Notes: generated from the sequence alone by a model not told the origin. Positions 41,141 to 51,320 are shown, numbered from the stretch's first letter. The stretch is 58,547 bases of DNA from Bacteroidaceae bacterium (GCA_017935645.1 JAGBHF010000048.1:1-58547), one strand, 5' to 3'. Program-made: numbers and translations.

Positions 41141-42469
41141 TTAGAAGGCTCTGTTTACCTTTATGCGGCGTCCCTTTATCTTCTCTGTTTGAGCCTTTTG
41201 CAATACGTCGTGTAGGCGGTTGCGGGCGATGGCTGCATAGCTGTAGTGGTCTTTTACCTCTATCAGTCCCACTTCGGCAGCTTGTAGCTCACACATGCGG
41301 GTGAGAAATCCAAGTATATCACCTTTGCTCAACTTCTCGCGCTTGCCGGCTGCAAAATGAAGGGTCTCCATGACGGGAGTAGCCGGTGCGTGTGGCTCGC
41401 TGTCGAGGCGTAAGTAACGGATATCTTCGATATATAGGGGTAACTCCTCGTGGGGTGCAACAATCAGGTAGGCATTACCCTCGGCATCCATACGTGCAGT
41501 ACGACCATTTCGGTGCGTGTAGGCTTCGGCATCGAGGGGTAGGTGATAGTGTATTACATGACCTACAGCGGCAACATCCAGTCCGCGCGCTGCTAAGTCG
41601 GTTGCTACGCAAATGTTGACGCTACGGTTGCGAAAACGGCACAAGGCACGCTCGCGGTCGGGTTGTTCCATACCTCCATGGAATGCAGCACACACAACTT
41701 TCTTCTTTTTCAGGAAGTCGGCAACGCGTTCTACACTCTCTCGTTGGTTGCAGAAGATTATGGTTGAGCTATCATCTATGCGACATAACAATTCGTATAG
41801 CGTGTCGAGCTTGTCTTTTTCGGGCGAAGCTACATGATACACCGCCAACTGTTGTTTTTGTTCGGTCTTGCGGGTGTTATCTATGTAGTAGAGTCGCTTG
41901 GCCCGTGGCATTGCCACAAAGTCAGGTATCTCGCTCAGGTCGGTAGCCGATGTGAGTATGCGCATTTGCAATCCCTTCATGGGGCGAATGAGTGAGCGCA
42001 TCTCGTTGTGAAATCCCAACTCAAGACTCTTGTCGAACTCGTCAAGGATAAGTGTGTCGATGTGTTCGAGTGATAGGCGACCTCGTTGTACATGGTCGAG
42101 CAGACGTCCCGGTGTGCCCAATACTACGTCGGCTGTTGTCTCAAGCGAGCGTGCTTCGTCGCGAAATGAGTGCCCGCCGTAACAACACACAATGCGGTAG
42201 CCCGAGGCTATGGTGCGTGCCACCTGTTCGACCTGTTGTGCCAGCTCGCGAGTGGGTACGATGATAAGGGCTTGTGTGCGTGCGGCTTGTGGCTTGATGC
42301 GCGTGAATAGCGGAATAAGGTATGCAAGCGTCTTGCCCGAGCCTGTAGGCGCCAAGAGTATAACATCGTTGTGCTCTTGGCAACTCTCTATTGAGGCTTG
42401 TTGCATGGCGTTGAGCGATTTAATACCAAGTCGCTCGCATGCGTATGCTGTGAGTTGTTTGCTATCCAT
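41141..42469 (-). CDS. DEAD-box RNA helicase (DbpA-like layout), DEFD variant
   Basis: A 442-residue ATP-dependent RNA helicase. Motif I is APTGSGKT at 40-47, motif Ia PTRELAQQ, motif III SAT, motif V ATDLAARGLDV and motif VI HRNGRTAR. Motif II is DEFD in place of DEAD. The C-terminal ~70 residues (KLSKGDILGFLTRMCELQAAEVGLIEVKDHYSYAAIARNRLHDVL) match the DbpA RNA-binding domain, which in DbpA recognises 23S rRNA hairpin 92. A role in large-subunit assembly is inferred. Confidence 0.9.
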   Translation of the reverse strand: MDSKQLTAYACERLGIKSLNAMQQASIESCQEHNDVILLAPTGSGKTLAYLIPLFTRIKPQAARTQALIIVPTRELAQQVEQVARTIASGYRIVCCYGGHSFRDEARSLETTADVVLGTPGRLLDHVQRGRLSLEHIDTLILDEFDKSLELGFHNEMRSLIRPMKGLQMRILTSATDLSEIPDFVAMPRAKRLYYIDNTRKTEQKQQLAVYHVASPEKDKLDTLYELLCRIDDSSTIIFCNQRESVERVADFLKKKKVVCAAFHGGMEQPDRERALCRFRNRSVNICVATDLAARGLDVAAVGHVIHYHLPLDAEAYTHRNGRTARMDAEGNAYLIVAPHEELPLYIEDIRYLRLDSEPHAPATPVMETLHFAAGKREKLSKGDILGFLTRMCELQAAEVGLIEVKDHYSYAAIARNRLHDVLQKAQTEKIKGRRIKVNRAF

Positions 42470-42498
42470 CGGGGCATCTTATGTTGCGTACAGTGTCG

Positions 42499-42990
42499 TT
42501 ATTGTGTGCGCAATGCAGGTACGTATTTCGAGAGTGCTGTATAGGCTTCTTCGTGCGATATACCCTCGGCAAGTATAATGAGGATAGTATCATCGCCGGC
42601 TACCGTACCCAATATCTCCTTGCTATTGCCATTATCTATATCATAGGCAATGCTACCGGCATAACCGGGGCTGGTCTTGATTACAACCAAGTTGTAAGAG
42701 AATGATATCGAGAGAAAACCGCCCAATCCTACTATGGGGTGTCGGTCGAGTGCGGGGGTATATCTTACATTGCCTCCCATACCCTCTTCTTTGGGCAAGG
42801 TGTATATGTAACGACCTGTCGAGTCGGGTACTTTAGCAATTTTTAATTGTTTCAAGTCACGTGACAAAGTGGCTTGAGTTACATCAATTCCCATATCCAA
42901 TAGGGGTTGTAAAAGTTCTACTTGACAACCTATTTTCCGCGTGTTGATAATCTCTCGAATAACTTCCAAGCGTTTTTTCTTTAATTTCAT
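42499..42990 (-). CDS. argR: Arginine repressor ArgR
   Basis: The 163-residue protein starts at ATG 42990 (MKLKKKRLEVIREII); a longer frame to 43029 begins upstream of the predicted transcript start. The winged helix has VTQATLSRDLKQLK, the ArgR recognition signature. The C-terminal arginine-binding/hexamerisation domain has GTVAGDDTILIIL, with the paired Asp residues that contact arginine. It regulates arginine synthesis and breakdown; no arg genes are in the window. It lies 29 bases upstream of the helicase gene. Confidence 0.94.
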   Translation of the reverse strand: MKLKKKRLEVIREIINTRKIGCQVELLQPLLDMGIDVTQATLSRDLKQLKIAKVPDSTGRYIYTLPKEEGMGGNVRYTPALDRHPIVGLGGFLSISFSYNLVVIKTSPGYAGSIAYDIDNGNSKEILGTVAGDDTILIILAEGISHEEAYTALSKYVPALRTQ

Positions 42991-43017
42991 AGTGTGTATA
43001 TTTATTCCTATTTTCTG

Positions 43018-43051
43018 CAAAATTAACAAATTCTATTTGATAAAACAAATA
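43018..43051 (-). promoter_or_regulatory. argR promoter with overlapping palindrome (candidate autoregulatory operator)
   Basis: Minus-strand -7 TAATTTTG at 43025-43018 and -33 TTTG at 43049-43046, spacer 20. The inverted repeat TATTTG...CAAATA (43034-43039 and 43046-43051) covers the -33 element. It is AT-rich like ARG boxes, although it is not the exact E. coli consensus. Confidence 0.55.
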
Positions 43052-43182
43052 AAACTGAGATTTTATTTGAGAAATTTAATGACCTCTTGACATAAACGGC
43101 TATGGTAGTAGCTATTGAGTATGTGCTACTGATGTGTAGAATTTTCGCAATAGCATGTGCGACGGGTACGATATGTGTGTAT

Positions 43183-43216
43183 AAAAAAATCAATAGCCAC
43201 ATTGGGGCTATTGATT
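43183..43216 (-). terminator. Intrinsic terminator of rho
   Basis: On the minus strand AATCAATAGCC (43216-43206) pairs with GGCTATTGATT (43198-43188), 11 perfect pairs, followed by a run of T. It is 25 bases after the stop codon. Confidence 0.88.
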
Positions 43217-43240
43217 TGGGGTGTGTATCTATGTACGTTT

Positions 43241-45325
43241 TCAGTCGTTCATCGATAGTAAGAACTCCTCGTTCGATGAGGTGCGTTCAAGGCGTTCCTT
43301 GAGGAACTCCATAGCCTCTACCGAGTTCATATCGGCGAGGTAACGACGCAATATCCACATGCGATTGAGTGTCTCCTTGTCATGTAGCAAGTCGTCGCGA
43401 CGGGTACTTGAGGCATTGATGTCGACAGCAGGGAAGATACGTTTGTTCGACAGCTTGCGGTCGAGTTGCAACTCCATGTTACCTGTTCCTTTGAATTCCT
43501 CAAAGATTACTTCATCCATCTTCGAGCCGGTATCGATAAGTGCTGTTGCTATGATAGTAAGGCTACCACCATTCTCGATGTTACGTGCTGCACCAAAGAA
43601 TCGTTTGGGCTTGTGCAAGGCGTTGGCATCGACACCACCCGACAATACTTTACCCGATGCGGGTGCTACGGTATTGAAGGCGCGTGCCAAGCGTGTGATT
43701 GAGTCGAGCAAGATAACAACATCGTGTCCACACTCAACCATGCGTTTAGCCTTCTCGAGTACTATGTTGGTTATCTTTACGTGACGCTCGGCCGGCTCAT
43801 CGAAGGTCGAGGCTATAACCTCGGCTTTTACGCTACGGGCCATGTCTGTTACCTCCTCAGGACGCTCGTCGATAAGCAAGATAATCATGTACACCTCGGG
43901 GTGATTTTCCGATATAGCATTGGCAATATCTTTGAGTATTACGGTTTTACCGGTTTTGGGTTGTGCCACAATCAAGCCACGTTGACCCTTACCTATGGGC
44001 GAGAACATGTCTACTACGCGGGTAGAGAGGTTGCTCGACTTGCCACCGGTGAGGTTGAATTTCTCTTGGGGGAACAACGGGGTGAGGTGGTCAAAGGGTA
44101 CACGGTCGCGAACAAACTCGGGCAATCGACCGTTGATGCGCTCGACCTTGGCCAAGGGGAAGTACTTTTCTCCCTCTTTGGGCGGACGGATAGAGCCTTC
44201 TACAACGTCACCGGTCTTAAGACCATAATGTTTGATTTGCGATTGCGATACATATATATCATCGGGCGATGTGAGGTAGTTGTAGTCGGGCGAACGCAGG
44301 AAGCCGTAGCCATCGGGCATCATTTCCAATACGCCCGAGCCCATCAATATACCCTCAAAGTCATACAGACGCTCGCTGGGTATCATGTCGTCGCGCAAGG
44401 ACTCTTCACGGCGCATGTTCTCTTGCACCATGTTGCCTGCTTGTTTGTTGCGCTTGTTGTTCAGTTTATTATTGTTCTGTTTGTTGTTATAGTTGTTGTC
44501 GCGATTTTGGGGGGTAAATTGTTGTCTTACGATATTACCGTTTTTATCGCGCGATATAAAGCGAGTTGCTTTGGGGAAGAATGCCGACAAGCCCGGAGTA
44601 GGAGGGAGGGGTTGTTCTTGTGGTGTTGCCTCGTCCGATGCATTGTTTTCAGCCTCAGGGGTAACAACAACCTCTGTGGCAATGCTCTCTTGAGGCTCAG
44701 TTATAGCTTTTTCTGCCTCTACTGCCTCTTCTTGTACTGTTGCATCTTGCTCTTTAACGGCTGTCTTCTCTTCACGAACAATACGTTTGCGACCACGACG
44801 GGGTTTCTCTACCTCATCGTTAACACTCTCGGCAGGAGTAGCCTCTTGGGGTTCTTCCGGTTTAGGCTCTTGTGTTGTAGGTGCTTCTTTTACCTCCTCG
44901 GTTGCAGGCTCTTCAACCTTTACTTTCTTCTTGCGACCGCGACGAGGTTTCTCTACGGGAGCTGCCTCTTCAGGGGTTGCCTCCGATGCTGAAGTAGTCT
45001 CTGATACCTTCTCTTGGGGTGTATTATTCTTTTCTTCTATTACGATAGGTTGTTCCTCTTTTGCAGGAGCAACCTCGGGCTTTTGTACCTCTTCTGCTAC
45101 CGCAGTTGTCGATTCTTCTTTCTCAACGGGGGTAGGTTGAGTTTTTTTCTTCCTTTTCTTTCCTTCACCACCTTGTTTGCTGGCGCTGATGGCTTGCTCG
45201 TCGAGAATAGTGTACACCAACTCGTCAATAGCAATATTGTTGCCGACGTTGATGCCCAATTGTGTGGCAATCTCTTTTAATTCCGGCAATGTTTTAGCCT
45301 CAAGGTCTTTCAAGTAATACATCAT
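43241..45325 (-). CDS. rho: Transcription termination factor Rho with long low-complexity insertion
   Basis: The 694-residue protein starts at ATG 45325 ([20 protein letters not shown]); 45322 is equally possible. The N-terminal helical Rho_N domain is followed by a ~210-residue Glu/Pro/Ala/Lys-rich insertion (about 55-270) with repeated EKPRRGRKK blocks and an Asn-rich tract ([20 protein letters not shown]), then the RNA-binding cold-shock-like domain and the hexameric ATPase with P-loop [22 protein letters not shown] and the [10 protein letters not shown]-loop region. Rho stops transcription of untranslated RNA. Such insertions are known in Bacteroidota Rho and are implicated in phase separation in Bacteroides. 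E. coli Rho is 419 residues. Confidence 0.96.
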   Translation of the reverse strand: MMYYLKDLEAKTLPELKEIATQLGINVGNNIAIDELVYTILDEQAISASKQGGEGKKRKKKTQPTPVEKEESTTAVAEEVQKPEVAPAKEEQPIVIEEKNNTPQEKVSETTSASEATPEEAAPVEKPRRGRKKKVKVEEPATEEVKEAPTTQEPKPEEPQEATPAESVNDEVEKPRRGRKRIVREEKTAVKEQDATVQEEAVEAEKAITEPQESIATEVVVTPEAENNASDEATPQEQPLPPTPGLSAFFPKATRFISRDKNGNIVRQQFTPQNRDNNYNNKQNNNKLNNKRNKQAGNMVQENMRREESLRDDMIPSERLYDFEGILMGSGVLEMMPDGYGFLRSPDYNYLTSPDDIYVSQSQIKHYGLKTGDVVEGSIRPPKEGEKYFPLAKVERINGRLPEFVRDRVPFDHLTPLFPQEKFNLTGGKSSNLSTRVVDMFSPIGKGQRGLIVAQPKTGKTVILKDIANAISENHPEVYMIILLIDERPEEVTDMARSVKAEVIASTFDEPAERHVKITNIVLEKAKRMVECGHDVVILLDSITRLARAFNTVAPASGKVLSGGVDANALHKPKRFFGAARNIENGGSLTIIATALIDTGSKMDEVIFEEFKGTGNMELQLDRKLSNKRIFPAVDINASSTRRDDLLHDKETLNRMWILRRYLADMNSVEAMEFLKERLERTSSNEEFLLSMND

Positions 45326-45564
45326 AAATGAATTTTTAGGGCGATGACACACAATCCGTTTATCGATTGTTGTCATTATGGCTTATCAATTAATTGGGAA
45401 TCTGTTTCTTTTGAAGTAAGGAGGTTTCCGAACGAATACCTCTTGAATTTTTCGAGTGCAAATATAACGATTTTTTTGAAAAAAGTGTTCAAGATACTTT
45501 TTTGTTTAACATTTCAACAAAAAAATCGCTCAATCACTACGTCGTTGTGTGGGGCGTATCGAGG

Positions 45565-46890
45565 TTATTTCAACAATTTCAGCTCTATGACCTGTGTTGT
45601 ATGCTTGGTTATGCGGGCGTCGTTGCAGGGGCGTTGGCCTACAATCCACAAGATTTTCTCGCTATCGCACAGCAGTAGGGCTTGCTCTTTCTCTATGAGC
45701 GAGTATTTGTGGTCGTTAAAGTAGTCGCTTACTTTCTTGCGACCTCGCATGCCGAAGGGTACAAATGTGTCGCCTTGTCGCCAGCGACGCAGGGTAAGCG
45801 GGAATTTTACTTTGTCGAGGTCAAAGCATGCTATGTTGCTGTTGCGGGCTATTGCATAACCCTCGGCAGGGTGGTACGATAGGGATATGTCGTGTTGTGT
45901 GTGGCTTTCGCCTTCGCGCCATGTAGCGAGGACATCTCCTTCGGTAGGCTCTGTTGCAGGGGTAATGACAAGCTCGTCGCGGTGGCTTATGGCGCGATGT
46001 GTTGGTGATATGAATTGTCGGCCTGAGGGGATGCCTTCCGTTGCCATGGCCTCAATCTGTGTAGCATTGAATCCCAATGGCGATACTATCTCAAACAGCA
46101 ATGTGGCAGGGGCGGGGGAGGTGTGTAGTTGTGATAGGTCGATGTGTATGTTGTCGCCTTCTTGTCGGCAAGTATGATGTTTCCACTCCTCGATACATGT
46201 GCGGTAGAACTTTTCGCTGCCTTGCAGGTAGCCGATAGTACGTTCCATGCTGTTGTCGAATGCGGGGTTGATTTCGCGCAGCATGGGTATAATCTCAAGG
46301 CGTAGTTTGTTGCGGGTGTATATGGCCTCCAGATTGGTGCTGTCGGTTACATAATCGAGCTGTTCGTGTGTGAGGTATTCGATTATCTCATCGCGCGATG
46401 CACACAGCAGAGGGCGCACGATGTTGCCATTACGAGGGCTCATACCGGTCAATCCGGCAAGTCCTGTACCTCGGGTGAGGTTGAGCAATACGGTCTCAGT
46501 GTTGTCATCGCGGTGGTGTGCCACAGCTATGGCTTGAGCGTGGTGCTCGGTGCGCATCTGCTCAAACCATTCGTAGCGCAGTTCGCGTGCCGCCATTTCG
46601 ATTGATATGCCATGCTCTTGGGCATAAGTTGTTGTGTCGAATATCGTCTCGACAAACGTGGCGTGTAGTCGTTCGGCTATGCGTTGGGCATGGTTGCGGT
46701 CGCGTACACTCTCCTCACCACGTAGCATGAAGTTGCAATGGCAAGCCACACAGTCGTAGCCCAATTGGCAAAGGATGGCCAACAGAGCCACCGAATCGGC
46801 GCCTCCGCTAAGCCCTACCACGACACGACTGCCCGGTACGAGCAAACGCTCTCGTGCGATGTAGGATTCTATGCGACTTGCTAACTTCAT
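45565..46890 (-). CDS. tilS: tRNA(Ile)-lysidine synthase
   Basis: A 441-residue enzyme that converts the wobble C of tRNA-Ile(CAU) to lysidine so that it reads AUA. The PP-loop SGGADS is at 28-33; CHCNFMLRGEESVRD and AVAHHRDDNTETVLLNLTRGTGLAGL are family motifs. The C-terminal TilS_C domain is present (FPLTLRRWRQGDTFVPFGMRGRKKVSDYFNDHK). It is essential in most bacteria. It begins about 66 bases after the ROK kinase gene, with a terminator between them. Confidence 0.95.
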   Translation of the reverse strand: MKLASRIESYIARERLLVPGSRVVVGLSGGADSVALLAILCQLGYDCVACHCNFMLRGEESVRDRNHAQRIAERLHATFVETIFDTTTYAQEHGISIEMAARELRYEWFEQMRTEHHAQAIAVAHHRDDNTETVLLNLTRGTGLAGLTGMSPRNGNIVRPLLCASRDEIIEYLTHEQLDYVTDSTNLEAIYTRNKLRLEIIPMLREINPAFDNSMERTIGYLQGSEKFYRTCIEEWKHHTCRQEGDNIHIDLSQLHTSPAPATLLFEIVSPLGFNATQIEAMATEGIPSGRQFISPTHRAISHRDELVITPATEPTEGDVLATWREGESHTQHDISLSYHPAEGYAIARNSNIACFDLDKVKFPLTLRRWRQGDTFVPFGMRGRKKVSDYFNDHKYSLIEKEQALLLCDSEKILWIVGQRPCNDARITKHTTQVIELKLLK

Positions 46891-46896
46891 TTTTCA

Positions 46897-46933
46897 AAGA
46901 AAGGATATACCCCTTTTCTTGGGGCATATCCTT
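46897..46933 (-). terminator. Intrinsic terminator of the ROK kinase gene
   Basis: On the minus strand AAGGATATGCCCC pairs with GGGGTATATCCTT (one mismatch) around AAGAAAA, followed by TCTTTG. It stands just before tilS. Confidence 0.72.
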
Positions 46934-46956
46934 CTATCTTGTTTACTTGGTTTATC

Positions 46957-47943
46957 TTATTTGGCTGCTTCCCAACCCAAGGCACTTGCACCGAGTACGG
47001 CAGCATCGGCCTCTTTGAGTTGTGAGAAGATTACCTCGGTCTTGCCACGGAAGTTTTTCAAGATGTGACGATCGAGGCTCTCGCGGATGGGGCGCATAAT
47101 CAAGTCGCCCGACTTGGTAAGACCACCGAAGAGGATAATGGCTTTGGGACTTGAGAAGGCAATGAAGTCGGCAAATGCTTCGCCCAATATCTCACCGGTA
47201 AAGTTAAAGACCTCACGAGCCAAGTTGTCGCCTGCCATGGCGGCATCGTATACATCCTTCGATGTAATAGTGTCGATGGGCATATTACGCAATAGTGAAG
47301 CCTCGGTGCGAGTCTCCAAGTATTCGCGGGCTGTGCGTGCTACACCTGTTGCCGATGCGTATGCCTCAAGGCAACCATTGCGACCGCAACCGCATATACG
47401 ACCATTCTCGCGACGCATAGTTACGTGACCCAACTCGCCGGCAAAACCGTCATGTCCGTATAGCAATTGTCCGTTTACTACGATACCACTACCTACACCT
47501 GTACCCAAGGTTATCATGATAAAGTCCTTCATGCCACGAGCAGCACCGTAAGTCATCTCACCGATAGCGGCGGCATTGGCATCATTGGTAATAGCAACAG
47601 GTACACCAAACTTCTCTTTAAGAATATCTGCGAAAGGTATTACCTCAAGTCGCTCGCCATTTTCGGTCCAATAGAGGTTGGCAGGCTTTTCGATATTGCC
47701 TGTATAGTAGCATGCGTTGGGCGCACCCACACCTATACCGGCTATCTTGCCTTCGTAACCTTCGTTCTTCATAAGAGTGCTCAGTGCTGTGTAAAGTTGG
47801 TCGATATACTCTTTCAACTCGGCTTTGGCAGGTGTTTTGATAGAACTGCTTGCAAGCACATTACCGGTGGCATCTACTATGCCGAATACTGTATTGGTAC
47901 CGCCTATATCGATACCTACTACATATTGTTTAGTCTTAGACAT
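46957..47943 (-). CDS. ROK-family sugar kinase (glucokinase-like)
   Basis: A 328-residue cytosolic kinase that phosphorylates a hexose, most likely glucose. The ATP motif DIGGTN is at 12-17, the catalytic Asp is in ITNDANAAA (121), and the second phosphate-binding loop is LGTGVGSG. The zinc site of the ROK signature is complete: His173, Cys184, Cys186 and Cys191 in GRICGCGRNGCLE. No DNA-binding domain is present, so it is a kinase and not a NagC-type repressor. Promoter -33/-7 at 47979-48009. Confidence 0.92.
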   Translation of the reverse strand: MSKTKQYVVGIDIGGTNTVFGIVDATGNVLASSSIKTPAKAELKEYIDQLYTALSTLMKNEGYEGKIAGIGVGAPNACYYTGNIEKPANLYWTENGERLEVIPFADILKEKFGVPVAITNDANAAAIGEMTYGAARGMKDFIMITLGTGVGSGIVVNGQLLYGHDGFAGELGHVTMRRENGRICGCGRNGCLEAYASATGVARTAREYLETRTEASLLRNMPIDTITSKDVYDAAMAGDNLAREVFNFTGEILGEAFADFIAFSSPKAIILFGGLTKSGDLIMRPIRESLDRHILKNFRGKTEVIFSQLKEADAAVLGASALGWEAAK

Positions 47944-47978
47944 GATGTATGGTATTAAGGTTTGAATTCTATATTCTG

Positions 47979-48009
47979 CAAATATACTCTCTTAATGTTG
48001 AAAGTCCAA
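47979..48009 (-). promoter_or_regulatory. Promoter of the ROK kinase gene
   Basis: Minus-strand -7 TATATTTG at 47986-47979 and -33 TTG at 48009-48007, spacer 20. The leader is about 30 bases. Confidence 0.7.
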
Positions 48010-48219
48010 TTTTGATAGTGAAAAATTTTATGCTGGTGTCCGATAAAAGTTTTGTTTGGATAAAAAACGCCCCCCACAAGGGAGTATATGGATGTTTAAG
48101 AGAATGATTAAATATTGCAAACCCTATATTTACAATGTTTCGCTGTAAGCGATATATAGAGCATCTTCAATTTTTATCGCTCAGTAATAAAAATTCAGCC
48201 CGTAACTTCTTTTTGATAT
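48010..48219. other. Non-coding spacer upstream of the ROK kinase
   Basis: AT-rich, with one weak inverted repeat (GCGATA at 48148-48153 and TATCGC near 48175-48180). I see no gene or recognisable RNA. Confidence 0.4.
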
Positions 48220-48253
48220 AAAAAAAAGGGTGGTCGATTTTACTCAACCACCC
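48220..48253 (-). terminator. Intrinsic terminator of the 1003-residue YD-repeat gene
   Basis: On the minus strand GGGTGGT (48253-48247) pairs with ACCACCC (48234-48228), followed by eight T. It is 26 bases after the stop codon. Confidence 0.85.
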
Positions 48254-48278
48254 ATCATAGTTATTATAGCTCAACAAA

Positions 48279-51200
48279 TTATCTTACATGCAACTTGGTT
48301 ACTTGGTTTTGGTAAGTAACTACGTATATGCCGGGAGCTACATTCTCACGGCCGGTCTCAATACCTTGCAAGTTGTATACCTTAGCCTCAGCGGGTGCAA
48401 TGATGTTGCGGTTCATTACGTAGATTACAACATCATTCTCGATGCTTTCTACAGCAGAGAGTCCAAGGCCGTAAACAAATTCAAACTCGGCATTAACCAT
48501 TCCGTATGTAAAGTCTGAAGCAAATGCTGTCTCATCACCAAATGTGCCGGCAGGAACTACAAAGCGGTAATCGCCCAAATTCGAGTCTTCATTCCACTCC
48601 ATTGTGAATGACCACTTGCTGTTGTCATTCTCATCAGCAATGAGGGTTACATTATATTTAGTACCATCCCCAACATACTCTGCATAAGCCATATTCTCGG
48701 TGTCTTGTGCATATACATTGCGATCGAATGTAAACGCTAACTTAATAACATCCATGTCTTTGGTGTTTATTATAGTACCGTCAGGCAATTCGGGAGTAGG
48801 CGCGGGAAGGTCGTATGTGAGTTCGGCTGCGGTATAGTCGGCTGTTATTGATGTGAGGTAGCTCGACTCCGAACCGTTGTACAACGACATTACAGTAAAT
48901 GTAAATCGACCACTGGGGATATTCTCAATCTTTATCGAAGTCTCCTCGGTGTCGGCATAGGGTATGTTGTTGACAAATATTCTATAGCCGGTGGGTATCA
49001 TGTTGGGGTTGGTAGGAAGACTCCACGAGAGGATGCTACCGTCAAATGCAATGTTTGTGGGAGCTTTGATGCGACCATACTCTTTCGAGGCTACGTAAGT
49101 TGTAGTCTCTACGAGCGATTTATTGCCTGTCTCGCTTACCAATGACACAGTTTGTGATGTGACGAGTTGTGTTTGATGATTGGTGGTTTGTTCCATTGTT
49201 TCAATCTTTATAAACTCGCCGTTCTCATATCTGTAAGTGTCTTTCGAAGTGAGTGATTGTGACAACAAGTAGCCATAATCTTTATTGAATGTAGCGTAGT
49301 AGTGGTATTCAACAAGACCGGTTATTGTTGTCATGTCGGCGGCATACAATGTGTCGGTGGCAAATGAGTAGTCGTTGGCTGCATAGTGCTTGATGTATGA
49401 TGTCAACACTTCCTCTCCATTTTCGTACTTATAGTTCGATGTGCTCACCAATACTACGCGATAGCCGGTCTCCATAGTACAGATGCTATGTTGTTTTACC
49501 TTTTCGGTTGCAATATAGCTGTCGCTTTCGGCATCATATACTTTGGTTGTTGTATAGTTGTAGATGGTTTCACCCACATCAAATGTTTCATACTCTCTTT
49601 CTTTGATGCTGTACTTTTCCCATTGCATAGTCTCGGCATTCCATTTCTCGGTGTAATCGGTGCCTTCGATGCTTGTGTGGCGCAATGTGGGCTTGTTGTT
49701 AGCATCGTACTCGATTGTCGATTCCAACACCTCTCCTGTAGCATTGGATGTATAGTAGTAGTGCTTGCTGTCGAGCAATACGCCATTGGCATCGGTGCGT
49801 TCCGAACGCTCGTTACGCCACTTAACAATGATTTGGTCGTCTGTGTCGCGGAGGTCTAATTCAAATGTAAGAGGCTCCGATTCACCCTCGGCATATACAG
49901 CAAACAATTCGACTGTACACAAGTTCTTTTCATTGTCCAAGGTATTGGGATATAGCTGGCTGAAAGCAATCTTTTCGGCTTTAGCATCTGCAGTACCGTT
50001 TTTACCACCATTACCACCAGTTACTTTATAGCGATAGCCGGTCAATGTCAGTTCTTCCGAGTATACGGGAGGTGTAAATGTAAATGATATGCTCCATCCG
50101 TATGCGGTTCCCGAGTACTCTTTCGACTCAATGACGGCATTGGTGGGTGAGGCAAGCACTACCTCGATGGTAAGATCGGTTGCATCTGATATTGTGGCGG
50201 CTATAGAGTCGTACAATGCAAATATGCGATATTGGTGTGTTCCTTTTACTTGGTTTTCGATAAAGAACGACTCGGTTGTGTACACAGTATCGAGCAATAC
50301 GTTGTCGGCAATTACCTGATAGCCTACGAGGTCATCGGTATTGGCAGGTTTCTCAAGTGTTACAGGTACTTTGGTGATAGATGTACCCAACGAGATGTTG
50401 ATGTTTTGGGGCATATAATCACTGCCATATCTGTTGCTTGTGGTATACTCGTCATGCTCGTATATTTCAAACTTTTCTTTCTCGGTACTCCATTGGTATA
50501 TCTCTTTGCGAGAGAGTTTGTTGCTTGTACCTTCATACTGATAGACATACTTCTCTTTGCCTGTCCATCCTGTTATACCTTCGGTCTTGCTTATGGTAGC
50601 AGTTTCGTTTGTCTCTTCATAGAGGCGACCTTGCTCGTCGTAGGTATAGAGTATGCGGGTAGCACCACTTATCATACCGGCCGAGGCACCCGAAGCTCTC
50701 ACCGATGTATCGCACTCTGCAACGAGGCGACCGGCATTGTCATACACGTATGCCATATTGCCTGTTTTTTGATCGTTCTTGTTGTATTTGAGTCGATTGG
50801 TTACTACTCCGTTGTTGTCATATTGATAGACATAGTAGAGTGCCAACTCGTTGTTTGAGTTGTATTTCGATTCTTTGGTCAACAAGCCGTCGGTGTACTC
50901 ATAGTTGACGCTTTCGCTTATCTCGCCCGAGTTGTACTTTTCGCTTCGGCTCATTGTGCCATCTTCGTTGTAGCTATACGCATAACGAATATTGCCGTCG
51001 ATCTTCTCTACAAGAAGGTTCTTCTCATTATATTGATATGAGATATAGGTTGTGGTACGATTGGCATTGTATATGCGTTTACGCTCCAAGATTTTGTTGC
51101 CATTGGCATCATAGAAGTAGTGAGTGATGTGCTGGTCGTCATAACGGAAGTCACTCTCGGTCATGGCATCATCTTTCCAGAAGAATGTGTGACGAATTTT

Positions 51201-51290
51201 CTTTACGTGAGAAACCTGCTCATTATTTCCTTGAGCAAATGCCGATAGTGTAAATATTGCTATCAGCAGTGTAAGAATGTTTTTTCTCAT
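48279..51290 (-). CDS. Large secreted YD-repeat protein with T9SS sorting tail (1003 aa)
   Basis: Signal peptide to about residue 19 (MRKNILTLLIAIFTLSAFA). Residues ~45-250 are short tandem repeats of the form YxYDxxGxLxxExxY (for example YFYDANGNKILERKRIYNAN and YVYDNAGRLVAECDTSV), like the YD repeats of Rhs proteins and their Bacteroidota relatives. FN3-like beta modules follow (~300-480), then a second YD-like block (~500-700) and a further FN3-like module. The last ~60 residues (AEAKVYNLQGIETGREN...PGIYVVTYQNQVTKLHVR) are a type-A CTD. No Rhs core cage or toxin domain is seen. Surface location is expected. It is related in layout to the divergent 1049-residue protein at 55122. Confidence 0.82.
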   Translation of the reverse strand: MRKNILTLLIAIFTLSAFAQGNNEQVSHVKKIRHTFFWKDDAMTESDFRYDDQHITHYFYDANGNKILERKRIYNANRTTTYISYQYNEKNLLVEKIDGNIRYAYSYNEDGTMSRSEKYNSGEISESVNYEYTDGLLTKESKYNSNNELALYYVYQYDNNGVVTNRLKYNKNDQKTGNMAYVYDNAGRLVAECDTSVRASGASAGMISGATRILYTYDEQGRLYEETNETATISKTEGITGWTGKEKYVYQYEGTSNKLSRKEIYQWSTEKEKFEIYEHDEYTTSNRYGSDYMPQNINISLGTSITKVPVTLEKPANTDDLVGYQVIADNVLLDTVYTTESFFIENQVKGTHQYRIFALYDSIAATISDATDLTIEVVLASPTNAVIESKEYSGTAYGWSISFTFTPPVYSEELTLTGYRYKVTGGNGGKNGTADAKAEKIAFSQLYPNTLDNEKNLCTVELFAVYAEGESEPLTFELDLRDTDDQIIVKWRNERSERTDANGVLLDSKHYYYTSNATGEVLESTIEYDANNKPTLRHTSIEGTDYTEKWNAETMQWEKYSIKEREYETFDVGETIYNYTTTKVYDAESDSYIATEKVKQHSICTMETGYRVVLVSTSNYKYENGEEVLTSYIKHYAANDYSFATDTLYAADMTTITGLVEYHYYATFNKDYGYLLSQSLTSKDTYRYENGEFIKIETMEQTTNHQTQLVTSQTVSLVSETGNKSLVETTTYVASKEYGRIKAPTNIAFDGSILSWSLPTNPNMIPTGYRIFVNNIPYADTEETSIKIENIPSGRFTFTVMSLYNGSESSYLTSITADYTAAELTYDLPAPTPELPDGTIINTKDMDVIKLAFTFDRNVYAQDTENMAYAEYVGDGTKYNVTLIADENDNSKWSFTMEWNEDSNLGDYRFVVPAGTFGDETAFASDFTYGMVNAEFEFVYGLGLSAVESIENDVVIYVMNRNIIAPAEAKVYNLQGIETGRENVAPGIYVVTYQNQVTKLHVR

Positions 51291-51320
51291 TTTAAGATTA
51301 TGTTTATAAATTGTGAATAT

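Noticed and set aside
43724..44992. 422-residue plus-strand reading frame with Cys/Leu/Phe-rich ending
   Set aside because: It is the antisense of rho; composition mirrors the Glu/Lys-rich insertion on the other strand and no promoter or family is present.
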